Shown: positions 27,865 to 36,766 of the stretch, in pieces
Numbering within the stretch: position 1 is the stretch's first letter
How the letters are laid out: each line of letters opens with the position of its first letter
NCBI RefSeq assembly: GCF_030348945.1
Contig: NZ_JAUCEN010000002.1
Location: 4,340,001-4,404,000 of the forward strand
Length of the DNA stretch: 64,000 nucleotides
Source of the DNA: Peribacillus sp. ACCC06369
GTDB taxonomy: Bacteria; Bacillota; Bacilli; Bacillales; DSM-1321
Direction: 5' to 3'
Notes under the pieces: generated by a model
Told to the model about the DNA's origin: nothing
The model's database searches: none
The model's input: only the letters and a program-made list of their open reading frames with translations
Program-made: the position numbers and the translations under genes

Positions 27865-27972
27865 CTTATCTTTCAAACTTTCGTCCGTTGGAATTAGCAC
27901 AGTATTTTTACAAAAGTAAAAACCCGCTGCCGAGGTATCATAGGGCCAAGTCCCTCCACATCTCTTGATAAG
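27865..27972 (-). promoter_or_regulatory. SAM-I (S-box) riboswitch aptamer
   Basis: Read on the minus strand: P1 CTTATC (27972-27967) pairs with GATAAG (27870-27865). The conserved S-box core is present: AAGAGATGTGGAGGGACTTG, then GGCCC, GATACCTCGGCA and TGCTAATTCC. SAM binding should favour the downstream terminator and switch metNIQ off. Confidence 0.95.
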
Positions 27973-28001
27973 AATTAACGTTATATTTAATTATGTCCTT
28001 C

Positions 28002-28030
28002 ACTATATATTCTAATTTCTCTAAAGTCAA
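28002..28030 (-). promoter_or_regulatory. SigA-type promoter for metNIQ
   Basis: On the minus strand TTGACT, 17-nt spacer, TATAGT. It lies about 30 bp upstream of the S-box aptamer. Confidence 0.8.
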
Positions 28031-28114
28031 CCATATTTTTAATCGCTCTAAATATTTTCATAGTATAGTGACTCGATGCTTTTTAACTATATTAATATAA
28101 TTTTTATTTCTATT

Positions 28115-28588
28115 TTATAATGATTTACTCATTCTCCATACAGGGTGTTTTTCATTTTCTTCGCTTATCTTCATCATGCCCGAATTCGTATATAATCGAA
28201 TCGCCCTTTGGTTATTCGGAGAAACCCTTAAATGATATTCGGATACATTAAATTGCCTGAAAAAGTTTTCTGCGTAGCGAACCAATTCCTTGCCAAGGCC
28301 TTTACTGCGGTATTCGGGAATAAGATAAAATAGATTCACATAGCCAATCTCAGTTCCTTCATACTCCCGAATTTGAAGTTCCATTTGTCCAATCGGTTCT
28401 TGGTCCTTTTCAATGATTACCTGTCCATCCGGAAATTTGCGGACCCGTTCTTTCATTCGTTGCAAGTATGTATTTTCATCTCCAAAACCGTCTTCAGATC
28501 CAAAACTTACAACAAATGAATCTTTCCGGAATTTAACGATAATTTCTTTATCTTTGTCCGTATCAATGGTACGAAAAAGCAACTTCAT
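28115..28588 (-). CDS. GNAT-family acetyltransferase
   Basis: 157 residues. The acetyl-CoA motif is YLIPEYRSKGLGKELVRYAENFF, followed by VSPNNQRAIRLYTNSGM, the usual GNAT C-terminal signature. Substrate unknown. Upstream and separate from the metN promoter. Confidence 0.88.
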   Translation of the reverse strand: MKLLFRTIDTDKDKEIIVKFRKDSFVVSFGSEDGFGDENTYLQRMKERVRKFPDGQVIIEKDQEPIGQMELQIREYEGTEIGYVNLFYLIPEYRSKGLGKELVRYAENFFRQFNVSEYHLRVSPNNQRAIRLYTNSGMMKISEENEKHPVWRMSKSL

Positions 28589-28680
28589 CCACCCCTATCA
28601 TTTTATTGGAATAGTTTTTAGATAGGTAATACTCATTTTCTTACGCTAATTCACCATTTTCAATTTCATAAATAAAAGGC

Positions 28681-29049
28681 TTAAAGAGGCCCTTTCGTTT
28701 TTGTGCCTTGATGAAAAAACATTTGCCATCTTCCATTCGTACATTTCCAGATTGAACTTCTTAAGGTATGTTCCGCTTTACTTTCATCAAAAATCCGGTA
28801 CGTAGTTAACACGGTATCCTCTGACAATTGATGCATGTCAAATTGACTTAAGGTCATTTTCACCGCACCGGCTCCCTCTTCCCCCACAAAATCGCTTTTA
28901 GTCCATATATTACCCGAACTGCCAAACTCAAAGAAATCATCTTTCAATAATAATGAAAGCTCTTCTGGAGATGTACGGATTTCAGATTTTAACAATTTCT
29001 CCTCCAGCTGATACAAATGCTCTTTTAACAACGAAGAATCACTTTCCAT
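28681..29049 (-). CDS. SnoaL/NTF2-like DUF4440 protein
   Basis: 122 residues. LYQLEEKLLKSEIRTSPEELSLLLKDDFFEFGSSG with C-terminal SIWKCTNGRWQMFFHQGTKT is the DUF4440 pattern (cone-shaped ligand-binding fold). Members include small enzymes and binding proteins; function unknown here. Single gene. Confidence 0.8.
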   Translation of the reverse strand: MESDSSLLKEHLYQLEEKLLKSEIRTSPEELSLLLKDDFFEFGSSGNIWTKSDFVGEEGAGAVKMTLSQFDMHQLSEDTVLTTYRIFDESKAEHTLRSSIWKCTNGRWQMFFHQGTKTKGPL

Positions 29050-29156
29050 TCATCTTGTCCTCCTTTTTCAACTACTTTCCTCGAGTTGACTGCTTCTCAA
29101 TACGATTGGAAAATGGTGTATAATTCATACAAAGACTTTCATACGGTGGTGAATTC

Positions 29157-29339
29157 ATGATCCATGCTGTCAAAGATTTTTTTTCCAGCTGCTTGCTGAT
29201 TACCAGTTGGCTAATATTTGCGGTCAGCAGCATTTTTTTCATTTTTTCGTTTTTAACCGTTTTTGCCATACCTATTTTCTTATTAATATTTTTAACCGGC
29301 TTACTTTGTTTCCATATTTCCAAGAAACTGGACTCATGA
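29157..29339 (+). CDS. Small hydrophobic membrane protein
   Basis: 60 residues, mostly hydrophobic: two membrane spans (about 14-36 and 37-52) and a short charged tail HISKKLDS. GGTGGTG lies 5 nt before the ATG and a TATAAT hexamer about 35 bp upstream. The antisense frame here is an unlikely Lys-rich protein. No family recognised. Confidence 0.5.
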   Translation: MIHAVKDFFSSCLLITSWLIFAVSSIFFIFSFLTVFAIPIFLLIFLTGLLCFHISKKLDS

Positions 29340-29411
29340 CGAATTTCTAAGTGTTAAGAACAATTTATTCCACAATACTAGCGGTAATTCCTTTTAAACT
29401 GCCATTCGATA

Positions 29412-29578
29412 CGATTTATTCCTTGCTAAAACCCAATAATATGGTCCTCAAAATGGATTAATTCGGCCTACAATTGATTTATTTCGTCCTAAATCGGATT
29501 ATTTCGACCTACATCAGTTTAATTCGACCTACACCCCATTTATTCCGTCCTACATCAAAATAATTCCCATTTTTATCA
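29412..29578. repeat. Array of eight degenerate 21-bp repeats (ATTTATTCCGTCCTAC type)
   Basis: Eight units spaced 20-22 bp apart, measured at the TTCG/TTCC anchor. Approximate consensus ATTTATTCCGTCCTACAT. The sequence is unrelated to the ACTCGTGAGT family but has the same period. It fills the gap between the small membrane protein and the mtaD terminator. Confidence 0.85.
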
Positions 29579-29591
29579 TTGAATCCATAAA

Positions 29592-29621
29592 AAAAAGGAG
29601 CTGCAATGACAGCTCCTTTTT
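29592..29621 (-). terminator. Intrinsic terminator after mtaD
   Basis: Perfect stem AAAAAGGAGCTG / CAGCTCCTTTTT with a 6-nt loop. Confidence 0.9.
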
Positions 29622-29639
29622 TCATGCATCCGTTCATGT

Positions 29640-30950
29640 TTATCGTGATAGGGTCCCCTGCAGACGATTCGTTTCGGCGATTACTTTTTCTTCATCGATC
29701 GTTAAGCAGCGGCCATCTTTCACGACCATTTTGCCATCAATGTATACATCACATACATCATTTCCGCGTGCTGCATAAAGCAGGTGCGAATAGGCTTCAC
29801 TCAGTGGCTGCAGATGTTCTTTGTTATATGGGTAAATGGTGATGAAGTCTGCTTTTTTACCAGCTTCAAGTGATCCCGTATGACCCATGCCGATCGCTTC
29901 TGCACCCATTCTGGTGGCCATGGCGAGTGCCGTTTGTGCAGGGAATTTAGTGGCATCCTTATAGATTCCTTTTTGTAGTAATGCAGCTGTCCTTATTTCC
30001 TCGAACATATCGAAGTTGTTATTCGAGGCGACGCCGTCTGTTGCAACCCCAACTTTAATGCCTGCATCAAGGAGGCTGACGACATCTGCTATTCCAGATC
30101 CGAGCTTCAGGTTACTGATTGGATTATGGGCAACCCGAACGTCATGCTGTTTTAGTATCGCCCGCTCTTCATCATTGAGGACCACACCATGGGCCATCAC
30201 GGTAGGCTGATCGAACAGTCCTAAACGGCGAAGGTGCTCGACAGGACGGGATCCGTAACGTTTTTCGATGTCGAGGATTTCAAAGTCCGTTTCCGATACG
30301 TGAATGTGCACCATTAAATCATTCTCTTTTGCAATCCGTGCACTTTCCATAATCGCCTCAGGTGTACAGGCATAAGGGCTGTGTGGCGCGACCATGGTGG
30401 TCAGGCGGCCATCGGCAAACGTTTTATAGTTTTTTGAAAACTGCTCAGCCCCCATGAGGTTCGCTTTTTGGTCTTTTTCCGTACCCAAGCTGAAAATTGT
30501 GTAAGAAAAGGCTCCGCGCATTCCCGTTTCGCCTATCGTCTCCACGACAGCACCCGCATCTATTCCATTAGGATTAAACATATCCGAAAATGTCGTGGTT
30601 CCTGATTTCATCATTTCCATAAGGCCAAGTTGAGAACTTACAGAGGCGATTTCCGTTGTAAACTGGCTTTCAATCGGCCATATTTTCGTTTCAAGCCACG
30701 GCTTCAGCAGCATATCGTCCCCGATTCCGCGTAAAAGGGTCATGACAATATGCGAATGGGCATTCACAAGGCCTGGCATAATCCATTTCCCGCCAAGGTT
30801 GACCACTTGATCAGCATCTGCCAATTGTTCTTCAGAGTGCTGGCCGATGTAGGATATGGTTTGATCTTGTACAATCATCATCCCATTTTCAAAGATTTGA
30901 TTTTCTTTATCCATAGTAAAAAAGGTAGCATTCATATATATCGTTTTCAT
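29640..30950 (-). CDS. mtaD: Amidohydrolase, MTA/SAH deaminase
   Basis: 436 residues. TRZ/ATZ-type metal hydrolase: LVNAHSHIVM carries the His65-x-His67 metal pair, HIHVSETDFE the substrate-side residues, and VATDGVASNNNFDMFEE the metal Asp. These match 5'-methylthioadenosine/S-adenosylhomocysteine deaminases, which turn the adenosine moiety into inosine. The enzyme would link to SAM recycling, in keeping with the S-box-controlled transporter 2 kb away. Chlorohydrolase or guanine-deaminase-like activity is the alternative. Confidence 0.87.
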   Translation of the reverse strand: MKTIYMNATFFTMDKENQIFENGMMIVQDQTISYIGQHSEEQLADADQVVNLGGKWIMPGLVNAHSHIVMTLLRGIGDDMLLKPWLETKIWPIESQFTTEIASVSSQLGLMEMMKSGTTTFSDMFNPNGIDAGAVVETIGETGMRGAFSYTIFSLGTEKDQKANLMGAEQFSKNYKTFADGRLTTMVAPHSPYACTPEAIMESARIAKENDLMVHIHVSETDFEILDIEKRYGSRPVEHLRRLGLFDQPTVMAHGVVLNDEERAILKQHDVRVAHNPISNLKLGSGIADVVSLLDAGIKVGVATDGVASNNNFDMFEEIRTAALLQKGIYKDATKFPAQTALAMATRMGAEAIGMGHTGSLEAGKKADFITIYPYNKEHLQPLSEAYSHLLYAARGNDVCDVYIDGKMVVKDGRCLTIDEEKVIAETNRLQGTLSR

Positions 30951-31170
30951 ATAAGTATTTCCTCCAAAGTCGTATCATGTATCAACATGTTTCTATTCCG
31001 CATTCTAAACTAGCATCTTACAGGTAATCAAGTAATTCCATATTATCAGGGGACATTTCCATTTACCTTAGGAACCTATTGGAAAAGCTTCAAGATGAAT
31101 GCTTCCTTCAATATGTCCGATCAATCAGCAAACCACATAGGTGATGCCCATTGCAAATTCAGCAGGCAAA

Positions 31171-32160
31171 TCAGCTGCTTAAAAAAATCTTCCCTCTATT
31201 GCCCACAGGGGTTTCGGTGATACGAATGGCTTCTTGCACATCTTGAAGGCCGTAGTAGGAATCCGGCTTCATGAACATCAATCTTTCATCAGCAATGAAA
31301 CCCATCAAAAGGTTAAACGTTTCATGCCAGGTTTGAACTGAAGCCTGCTGATTCCAATGGCGAAGATGAAACATTTTAACATTCACTTTTGTCCTTTGTG
31401 AAATTTCCGCCCAATTTACAGACTGTCCTGATAAAAGGCCAATCGTTAATAAGATGCCGTTAGGCCGAACACAAAAAGCTAGCTCTGAACCATCAATGCC
31501 GCCCACTGAATCTATGGCCGCATTCGCTCCGCGCCCATTCGTCCATTCCATCACGGTATCACGCAAGGATGATTGGGACGTATCGATTACATATGCAGCA
31601 CCAAGTTCATGCAGTTCTTCCGTATACTTATCGTTTCTCGTTACAGCAATCAGCTTAAAACCAAGAATCCTGGATAACTGGGCAAATAAACGGCCAATGG
31701 AAGATCCGCAAGCATTTACGAGTAATACATCATCCGGTTTCAATGCTAATACTTCTGTGATTATTAGCCACGCGGTTATCGGATTTATATATAATTGCGC
31801 TGCTATATGGTCCTCGATCGAATCAGGAATGACGATGGCCAGCTCCGCAGATGCTTTAACATAATCCTGCCAGGTCCCTTCACCACGCAAAGGCAGTACA
31901 CGCTTGCCTATCAGCTCTTTCGAAACCGATGGACCCACCTCTTCTACAATGCCGACACCTTCATAACCAGGTATGGCAGGTAAGGGGATTCGGTGGGAAT
32001 AGGCACCGCGAATGGGCAGCAAGTCAGACGGGTTAATGGGACGTGTGGTCATCCGAACGAGGACTTCCCCCTCGAAAGGTCTTTGGATAAATTTATTTTC
32101 AACTTTTAAAACCTTTTGCGGATTCCCAAACTCATAGAATGTAACACATTTGGCTTCCAA
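31171..32160 (-). CDS. Medium-chain NAD(P)H oxidoreductase (MECR/quinone reductase-like)
   Basis: 329 residues of the zinc-independent MDR superfamily. NPSDLLPIRGAYSHRIPLPAIPGYEGVGIVEEVG is the GroES-like start. A cofactor-binding Rossmann segment follows at LLVNACGSSIGRLFAQLSRILG. No structural zinc cysteines are visible, and the NPSDLLPIRG signature suggests 2-enoyl-thioester reductase (MECR/ETR1) style. Substrate uncertain. Monocistronic. Confidence 0.87.
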   Translation of the reverse strand: MEAKCVTFYEFGNPQKVLKVENKFIQRPFEGEVLVRMTTRPINPSDLLPIRGAYSHRIPLPAIPGYEGVGIVEEVGPSVSKELIGKRVLPLRGEGTWQDYVKASAELAIVIPDSIEDHIAAQLYINPITAWLIITEVLALKPDDVLLVNACGSSIGRLFAQLSRILGFKLIAVTRNDKYTEELHELGAAYVIDTSQSSLRDTVMEWTNGRGANAAIDSVGGIDGSELAFCVRPNGILLTIGLLSGQSVNWAEISQRTKVNVKMFHLRHWNQQASVQTWHETFNLLMGFIADERLMFMKPDSYYGLQDVQEAIRITETPVGNRGKIFLSS

Positions 32161-32363
32161 AATAATAAGTCTCCTTTTATGTATAAGTCTATCTATTTTA
32201 TCATTTAAACTGAACCTGGCCAGTATTCTAAAAAACTTAAAGAGCTGTTAATTCTGGGTTTAATATATTGTGGTTTTCCACGTTTTAATCACTTCTAATT
32301 AAGCATTCCGTTTTATTATTATAATCCCTTTTCACCTTCAATTGACCTGCCCCTTCTTTCCAT

Positions 32364-32387
32364 AAAAAAAAGGTTGCCGCAGCAACC
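32364..32387 (-). terminator. Intrinsic terminator after the bicupin gene
   Basis: Stem GGTTGC/GCAACC with a CGCA loop and minus-strand U-run of eight. The rest of 32161-32464 shows nothing further. Confidence 0.8.
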
Positions 32388-32464
32388 CAGGTTTTGAAGT
32401 AAAAATTTCTTTTGTTAAATAAGAACCTAATCATAACTTTTCTAATATAAAAACCCCTATCAGT

Positions 32465-33655
32465 TTAATCCGGCATTTTAGTAGGAAACCCGGGATATTT
32501 CACAACAGGCCATTTCTCCTTACGTAGTGAATCGAGCAATTCTGATCCAACATTCAAGTTGCTTTGAACTAGCTCTTTAGGAGTCAGTGCCATCCACTGG
32601 TTTAGAGAAACGTCTACAAAGCGATTGCTTTTGAACATTTCTAAAAACCATAACGTTTCGGTACCGGTGTTCTGAATATAGTGCCCAGTAGCAAAGGGTA
32701 CATATCCGACATCACCTGCTCTATAATCTAATGTACGAGCTGTACCGTTTCCAGTAAATACTGTCATGCGCCCTTGTCCAGTAAGGTAATACTGCCACTC
32801 GTCGTTATTGGGATGCCAATGAAGTTCTCTCATTCCACCCGGCTCAATCTCAACGAGTGCCGCGGCTATTGTTTTTGAAATAGGGAAGTTAGAAGAGTCC
32901 ACAATTCGCACGCTTCCACCAGGGGTCTTGATTGGTGTTTGTTTCAACAGCTCGTGCTTAAAGGTTAAAGGAACTTCTCCGTAAGGTGACTGGACTTCCT
33001 GACTTTCCAGTGAACCGGGTACCTTTCCCTGATAGATATAGACCTGATCTGAAGGAATGGAGTCAAAGGCACTCTCTGGAACGCCGAAATTGGCCGACAG
33101 AACATCTTTTGGAGTGTGTGCGAACCAATCTGAGATGGATAAGGTGTTAAGATCGGAAAAGTTTCCGTCATCGAAGACGAGCAAAAATTCGCAATGTTCC
33201 AACCCTTGAATCGAATGTGGGATTCCTGGTGGAAAGTACCAAAGATCGCCCGGGCCGACGTCCGCAATGAAATTTCGTCCTTCTTGGTCAACCGAGGTTA
33301 TGCGTGCCCGTCCTAACAGCATATAAGACCACTCTGCTTCTTGATGCCAATGGAGTTCACGTACTCCTCCTGCCGTTAAGCTCATATTCACTCCCGCAAG
33401 TGTGGTCGCAATCGGAAGTTCCCTTGCGGTGATCTCCCTTGACCATCCCCCGTGATTTAATGTCATTGAAGTGTCTGAGAACGAGAATTTCAAGTTAGGA
33501 AGCAAGCCTGCATCTGTGATAGGCGGGACGAGCATATTTGGATTTTGAAGATCCCGCATAATATTTCGCGGGCCAGAGTCAATCGCTCCGGCTCCATCAC
33601 TTCGGATAGGCTGTGGCACATACCCGTCCACTTGATTAATAGTTCGTTTTTCCAT
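32465..33655 (-). CDS. Bicupin, oxalate decarboxylase family
   Basis: 396 residues from ATG 33655 (AGAGGTG upstream). Two cupin domains each keep a full manganese site: HWHQEAEW with His102, His104, Glu108 and His147, then HWHPNNDEW with His279, His281, Glu286 and His325. Both arginines (GGVREL, GGMREL) and the C-terminal-site Glu339 are kept. OxdC-type enzymes convert oxalate to formate and CO2. The N-terminal lid that reads SENST in OxdC (Glu as proton donor) is here SDLNT at 167-171, so decarboxylase activity cannot be assumed. No signal peptide. Confidence 0.88.
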   Translation of the reverse strand: MEKRTINQVDGYVPQPIRSDGAGAIDSGPRNIMRDLQNPNMLVPPITDAGLLPNLKFSFSDTSMTLNHGGWSREITARELPIATTLAGVNMSLTAGGVRELHWHQEAEWSYMLLGRARITSVDQEGRNFIADVGPGDLWYFPPGIPHSIQGLEHCEFLLVFDDGNFSDLNTLSISDWFAHTPKDVLSANFGVPESAFDSIPSDQVYIYQGKVPGSLESQEVQSPYGEVPLTFKHELLKQTPIKTPGGSVRIVDSSNFPISKTIAAALVEIEPGGMRELHWHPNNDEWQYYLTGQGRMTVFTGNGTARTLDYRAGDVGYVPFATGHYIQNTGTETLWFLEMFKSNRFVDVSLNQWMALTPKELVQSNLNVGSELLDSLRKEKWPVVKYPGFPTKMPD

Positions 33656-33747
33656 CAAAAAGCACCTCTTTTTGGCATTATAAAGGGATAAGCCTTTATA
33701 GTAGTCTTATGATTTAGGCTTCGATGTATGTCACTGTGCCTATTGAG

Positions 33748-33782
33748 AAAAAACAAAAGGCATCCCCTTTTGAAGGAATGCC
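33748..33782 (-). terminator. Intrinsic terminator after the siderophore ABC operon
   Basis: Stem GGCAT..CCTT / AAGG.ATGCC (33759-33782) with a short internal mismatch and a minus-strand T-rich tail. Confidence 0.7.
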
Positions 33783-33859
33783 CCATTTAATGTTGGTTGG
33801 ATTAATTTAAAAATCTACCGCTAAAGTCTTGATCTATATTAATAGGGAAGAAACTGCTT

Positions 33860-34651
33860 CTAATGATCTTGAGATAAACCAATTGGAATGCATAGAGGCG
33901 TTTGGTCAACAGGGTTTTCAATAATACAGCATTCCAGCCTAAAGACGTCCTTGATCATCTCTTTTGTAAAGACCTTTTCAGGCGGTCCCTCTTTATAGAT
34001 TTTCTCCTTAACGATGCTAATCAGATGATCCGCATACTGTGCCGCTTGATTTAAATCATGCAGAACCATGACAATCGTGCGCCCATAAGTTACGTTTAAA
34101 TCGCGCAGTAATTCCAATATTTCAATTTGGTGTGCTAAGTCTAGATAGGTTGTCGGTTCATCTAGCAGTAAAAGGTCGGTTTCTTGTACTAAAGCCATCG
34201 AAATCCATGCTCTTTGCCTTTGTCCTCCAGATAAGGCATCCAATGTACGATCAGCAAATTCAGTCATTTTCGTTGCAGATAAAGCACGGTCGACAATGGC
34301 ATGATCTTCTGGAGTTTGTCTCGAAAACAAGCCTTTGTGTGGATGCCTGCCATAATAACATAAATCTTTAACGGTTATATCTTCCGGAGCTTCCGGAGCT
34401 TGCGGTAAAATAGCCAATTTCTTCGCAACTTCCTTGGAAGATTGCTGATGAATGGCCTTTCCATCTAAATAGATCGTGCCTTGCTGAGGTATTAATAATC
34501 TAGCTAGAGACCGTAAGATGGTAGATTTGCCACAACCATTGGAACCTATGATTATACTGATTTTACCTTCAGGAATTTCTAAATCGATATTATCAATGAT
34601 CTGAGTTGATCCATAAGATAGAGAAAGATGCTCTGCTGATAATGTTGTCAT
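33860..34651 (-). CDS. Iron-siderophore ABC transporter ATPase
   Basis: 263 residues. Walker [10 protein letters not shown], signature LSGGQRQRA, Walker [13 protein letters not shown] followed by H-loop [15 protein letters not shown]. FecE/FhuC/YusV type. Energises import through the two permeases encoded just upstream. Last gene of the operon, 15 bp after the second permease. Confidence 0.95.
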   Translation of the reverse strand: MTTLSAEHLSLSYGSTQIIDNIDLEIPEGKISIIIGSNGCGKSTILRSLARLLIPQQGTIYLDGKAIHQQSSKEVAKKLAILPQAPEAPEDITVKDLCYYGRHPHKGLFSRQTPEDHAIVDRALSATKMTEFADRTLDALSGGQRQRAWISMALVQETDLLLLDEPTTYLDLAHQIEILELLRDLNVTYGRTIVMVLHDLNQAAQYADHLISIVKEKIYKEGPPEKVFTKEMIKDVFRLECCIIENPVDQTPLCIPIGLSQDH

Positions 34652-34666
34652 GATCGCCAGCCTTCC

Positions 34667-35680
34667 TTATGTTATTTTTCGTTCACGACGTAATAGATAT
34701 AAAAAGTATGGCACCCCAATCACCGCAGTGATAATTCCGGCGGGTATTTCTATTGGAGGGAACAATCCTCTGCCCAAGCTATCAGCAACGAGTAGAAAGA
34801 TAGAACCAAAGAGCGCTGAAGCAGGAAGTAAAACCTTGAATTTAGATCCAACCACTCTACGGGCAATATGGGGGGCGATTAAACCAATAAATCCGATAGA
34901 ACCAACCGCAGCTACACAGACTCCAATTAAAATGACAGAAACACCTAGTAAAATATAACGCAGTAATTTTGATCTTTCACCGAGACCTGTAGCTATTTCG
35001 TCTCCAAGGCTCAGTACATCCATTTTAGAAGTTAATGCAATTAATACCGGGACAAGAACTAGACATGGAAGCAAAATGAATACTTGATCCCATCCTCTTC
35101 CCCATAGACTCCCTGTTAACCACAAGAGAGTCGTATTCACATCATCCGGGAACTTGACCATGAAATACTCTATGCCTGCTTGACATATTGCCCCTAAAGC
35201 AATTCCCACCAAAGCTATTGTATTTGGTTGAGCCCCTTTTTTATAAACAAATATCATCAAAATTGCCGCCATGACCGCTGCTCCGATAAAAGCTGAAAGG
35301 GGTAAAATGATGATTGGCGATTGCGGAAATAAAACAATGACGATAACAGCTGCCAATCCGGCACCTTTTGTTACCCCAATCACATCGGGAGAAGCCAATG
35401 GATTTCGAAGGACCCCTTGCAGAATGGCTCCAGCCGTTGCCAATCCGGCACCCACTATCACGGCAATCAAAATACGGGGTATCCGGTAGTTGTGCAGTAT
35501 GAATGCCTGACTTTGCATGCCATTTCCAAGGAAATTTTGGATGATTTCCAAAGGTGAGATGTAAATGGCCCCTAATCCCAGGCTCACCATTGATAAAATC
35601 AGCAGGATTACCATAAGTATAAGGAGAATGGAATAAGGGAGAAATTTGGGTTTCAACACGGATTTTCGACTAAGTTTCAT
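34667..35680 (-). CDS. FecCD-family siderophore permease (second)
   Basis: 337 residues with about nine to ten membrane segments. FecCD signatures include NPLASPDVIGVTKGAGLAAV and GSIGFIGLIAPHIARRVVG (ATPase-contact loop). Overlaps the first permease gene by 4 bp (ATGA), indicating translational coupling. Forms a heterodimeric channel with its neighbour. Confidence 0.95.
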   Translation of the reverse strand: MKLSRKSVLKPKFLPYSILLILMVILLILSMVSLGLGAIYISPLEIIQNFLGNGMQSQAFILHNYRIPRILIAVIVGAGLATAGAILQGVLRNPLASPDVIGVTKGAGLAAVIVIVLFPQSPIIILPLSAFIGAAVMAAILMIFVYKKGAQPNTIALVGIALGAICQAGIEYFMVKFPDDVNTTLLWLTGSLWGRGWDQVFILLPCLVLVPVLIALTSKMDVLSLGDEIATGLGERSKLLRYILLGVSVILIGVCVAAVGSIGFIGLIAPHIARRVVGSKFKVLLPASALFGSIFLLVADSLGRGLFPPIEIPAGIITAVIGVPYFLYLLRRERKIT

Positions 35681-36681
35681 TGCTTAATATTCCTCCCTCT
35701 CTTCGCTAAATAAAGGAAGAATGGCGCACCGATTATAGCTGTTACAATTCCTACTGGCGATTCAAAAGGATAAGCGATAAACCGGGCGATAATATCTGCA
35801 TAAACTAAGAGTAAAGCGCCGAATAATGCAGAAAAAGGGATGATTCTTCGATAATCTCCCCCCACCAGCCTCCTGACGATATGAGGAATAATCAAACCAA
35901 CAAAGCCCACTGGGCCTGCGACGGCAACCGAAGATCCTGCCAAAATAATGACCAATATTCCTGCTAAAATACGGATTCGGTACACCCGTTGCCCAAGTCC
36001 TTGCGCCATATTTTCTCCTAATACAAGGACGGAAACAGATCGAGAGAACAAGACAGCTACAAATAGCCCAAAAAGAGACCAAGGAAGAACCATGTTAACG
36101 TGCGCCCATGTTTTCCCATTAATAGATCCGACTAACCAATAGAGCACATCTTTCGCTTGTTCATTAAAGATGATCATGCCTTGCGTTAAAGAAGATAAAA
36201 AAAAGTGAACAGCCATTCCCGCCAATGCCAGCTTCACTTGGGTCATTCCCCCTCCCGAAGCAAAAGAATAGACTGCCATCCCCCCCACTGCTGCACCAAT
36301 GAATGCAACGCAAACTAGAGAGACGGAAGAAAGGTTAGGAAAGAAAACAAAAGCTGAAACAATAAAAAATGACGCACCGGCATTAACACCAAATACTTGT
36401 GGAGAAGCTAATGAATTCCGGGTGATAGCCTGCATGAGAGCACCCGCCACCGCTAAATTAGCACCGACCAATGCTCCAACCAAAGCTCGAGGTAAACGAA
36501 GAGTCCTTATAATAACCTGTTCTTTTGATGAGTCCATCTCAAAAAAGGACTTCAAAACCATTGCTAAATTTATGTCGGCCGCGCCCACAGAAATACTTGT
36601 TAGGACTCCCAAAATTAACAAAACGATTCCGGCTACAGCTGTACAATACACTTTCATTTTACTTCTAACTAAGGTCTCCAT
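35677..36681 (-). CDS. FecCD-family siderophore permease (first)
   Basis: 334 residues, multi-spanning. Signatures: NSLASPQVFGVNAGASFFIV and GPVGFVGLIIPHIVRRLVG. Starts about 85 bp downstream of the binding-protein gene; a weak hairpin in that gap may reduce read-through. Confidence 0.95.
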   Translation of the reverse strand: METLVRSKMKVYCTAVAGIVLLILGVLTSISVGAADINLAMVLKSFFEMDSSKEQVIIRTLRLPRALVGALVGANLAVAGALMQAITRNSLASPQVFGVNAGASFFIVSAFVFFPNLSSVSLVCVAFIGAAVGGMAVYSFASGGGMTQVKLALAGMAVHFFLSSLTQGMIIFNEQAKDVLYWLVGSINGKTWAHVNMVLPWSLFGLFVAVLFSRSVSVLVLGENMAQGLGQRVYRIRILAGILVIILAGSSVAVAGPVGFVGLIIPHIVRRLVGGDYRRIIPFSALFGALLLVYADIIARFIAYPFESPVGIVTAIIGAPFFLYLAKRGRNIKQ

Positions 36682-36730
36682 TGACTATACAACACACTTC
36701 CTAACAAGATTTTCATACTAATAGAAAGAG

Positions 36731-36754
36731 AAGTAAGAATTGGATCTCTTACTT
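36731..36754 (-). terminator. Hairpin between binding protein and permease genes
   Basis: Perfect AAGTAAGA/TCTTACTT stem with an 8-nt loop, followed on the minus strand by a T-rich stretch. Probably an attenuating hairpin that keeps binding-protein transcript in excess. Confidence 0.55.
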
Positions 36755-36766
36755 CGCTTTTGTTCC

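Noticed and set aside
29072..29323. Lys-rich minus-strand frame opposite the small membrane protein
   Set aside because: No ribosome site and low-complexity composition explained by the hydrophobic protein on the other strand.
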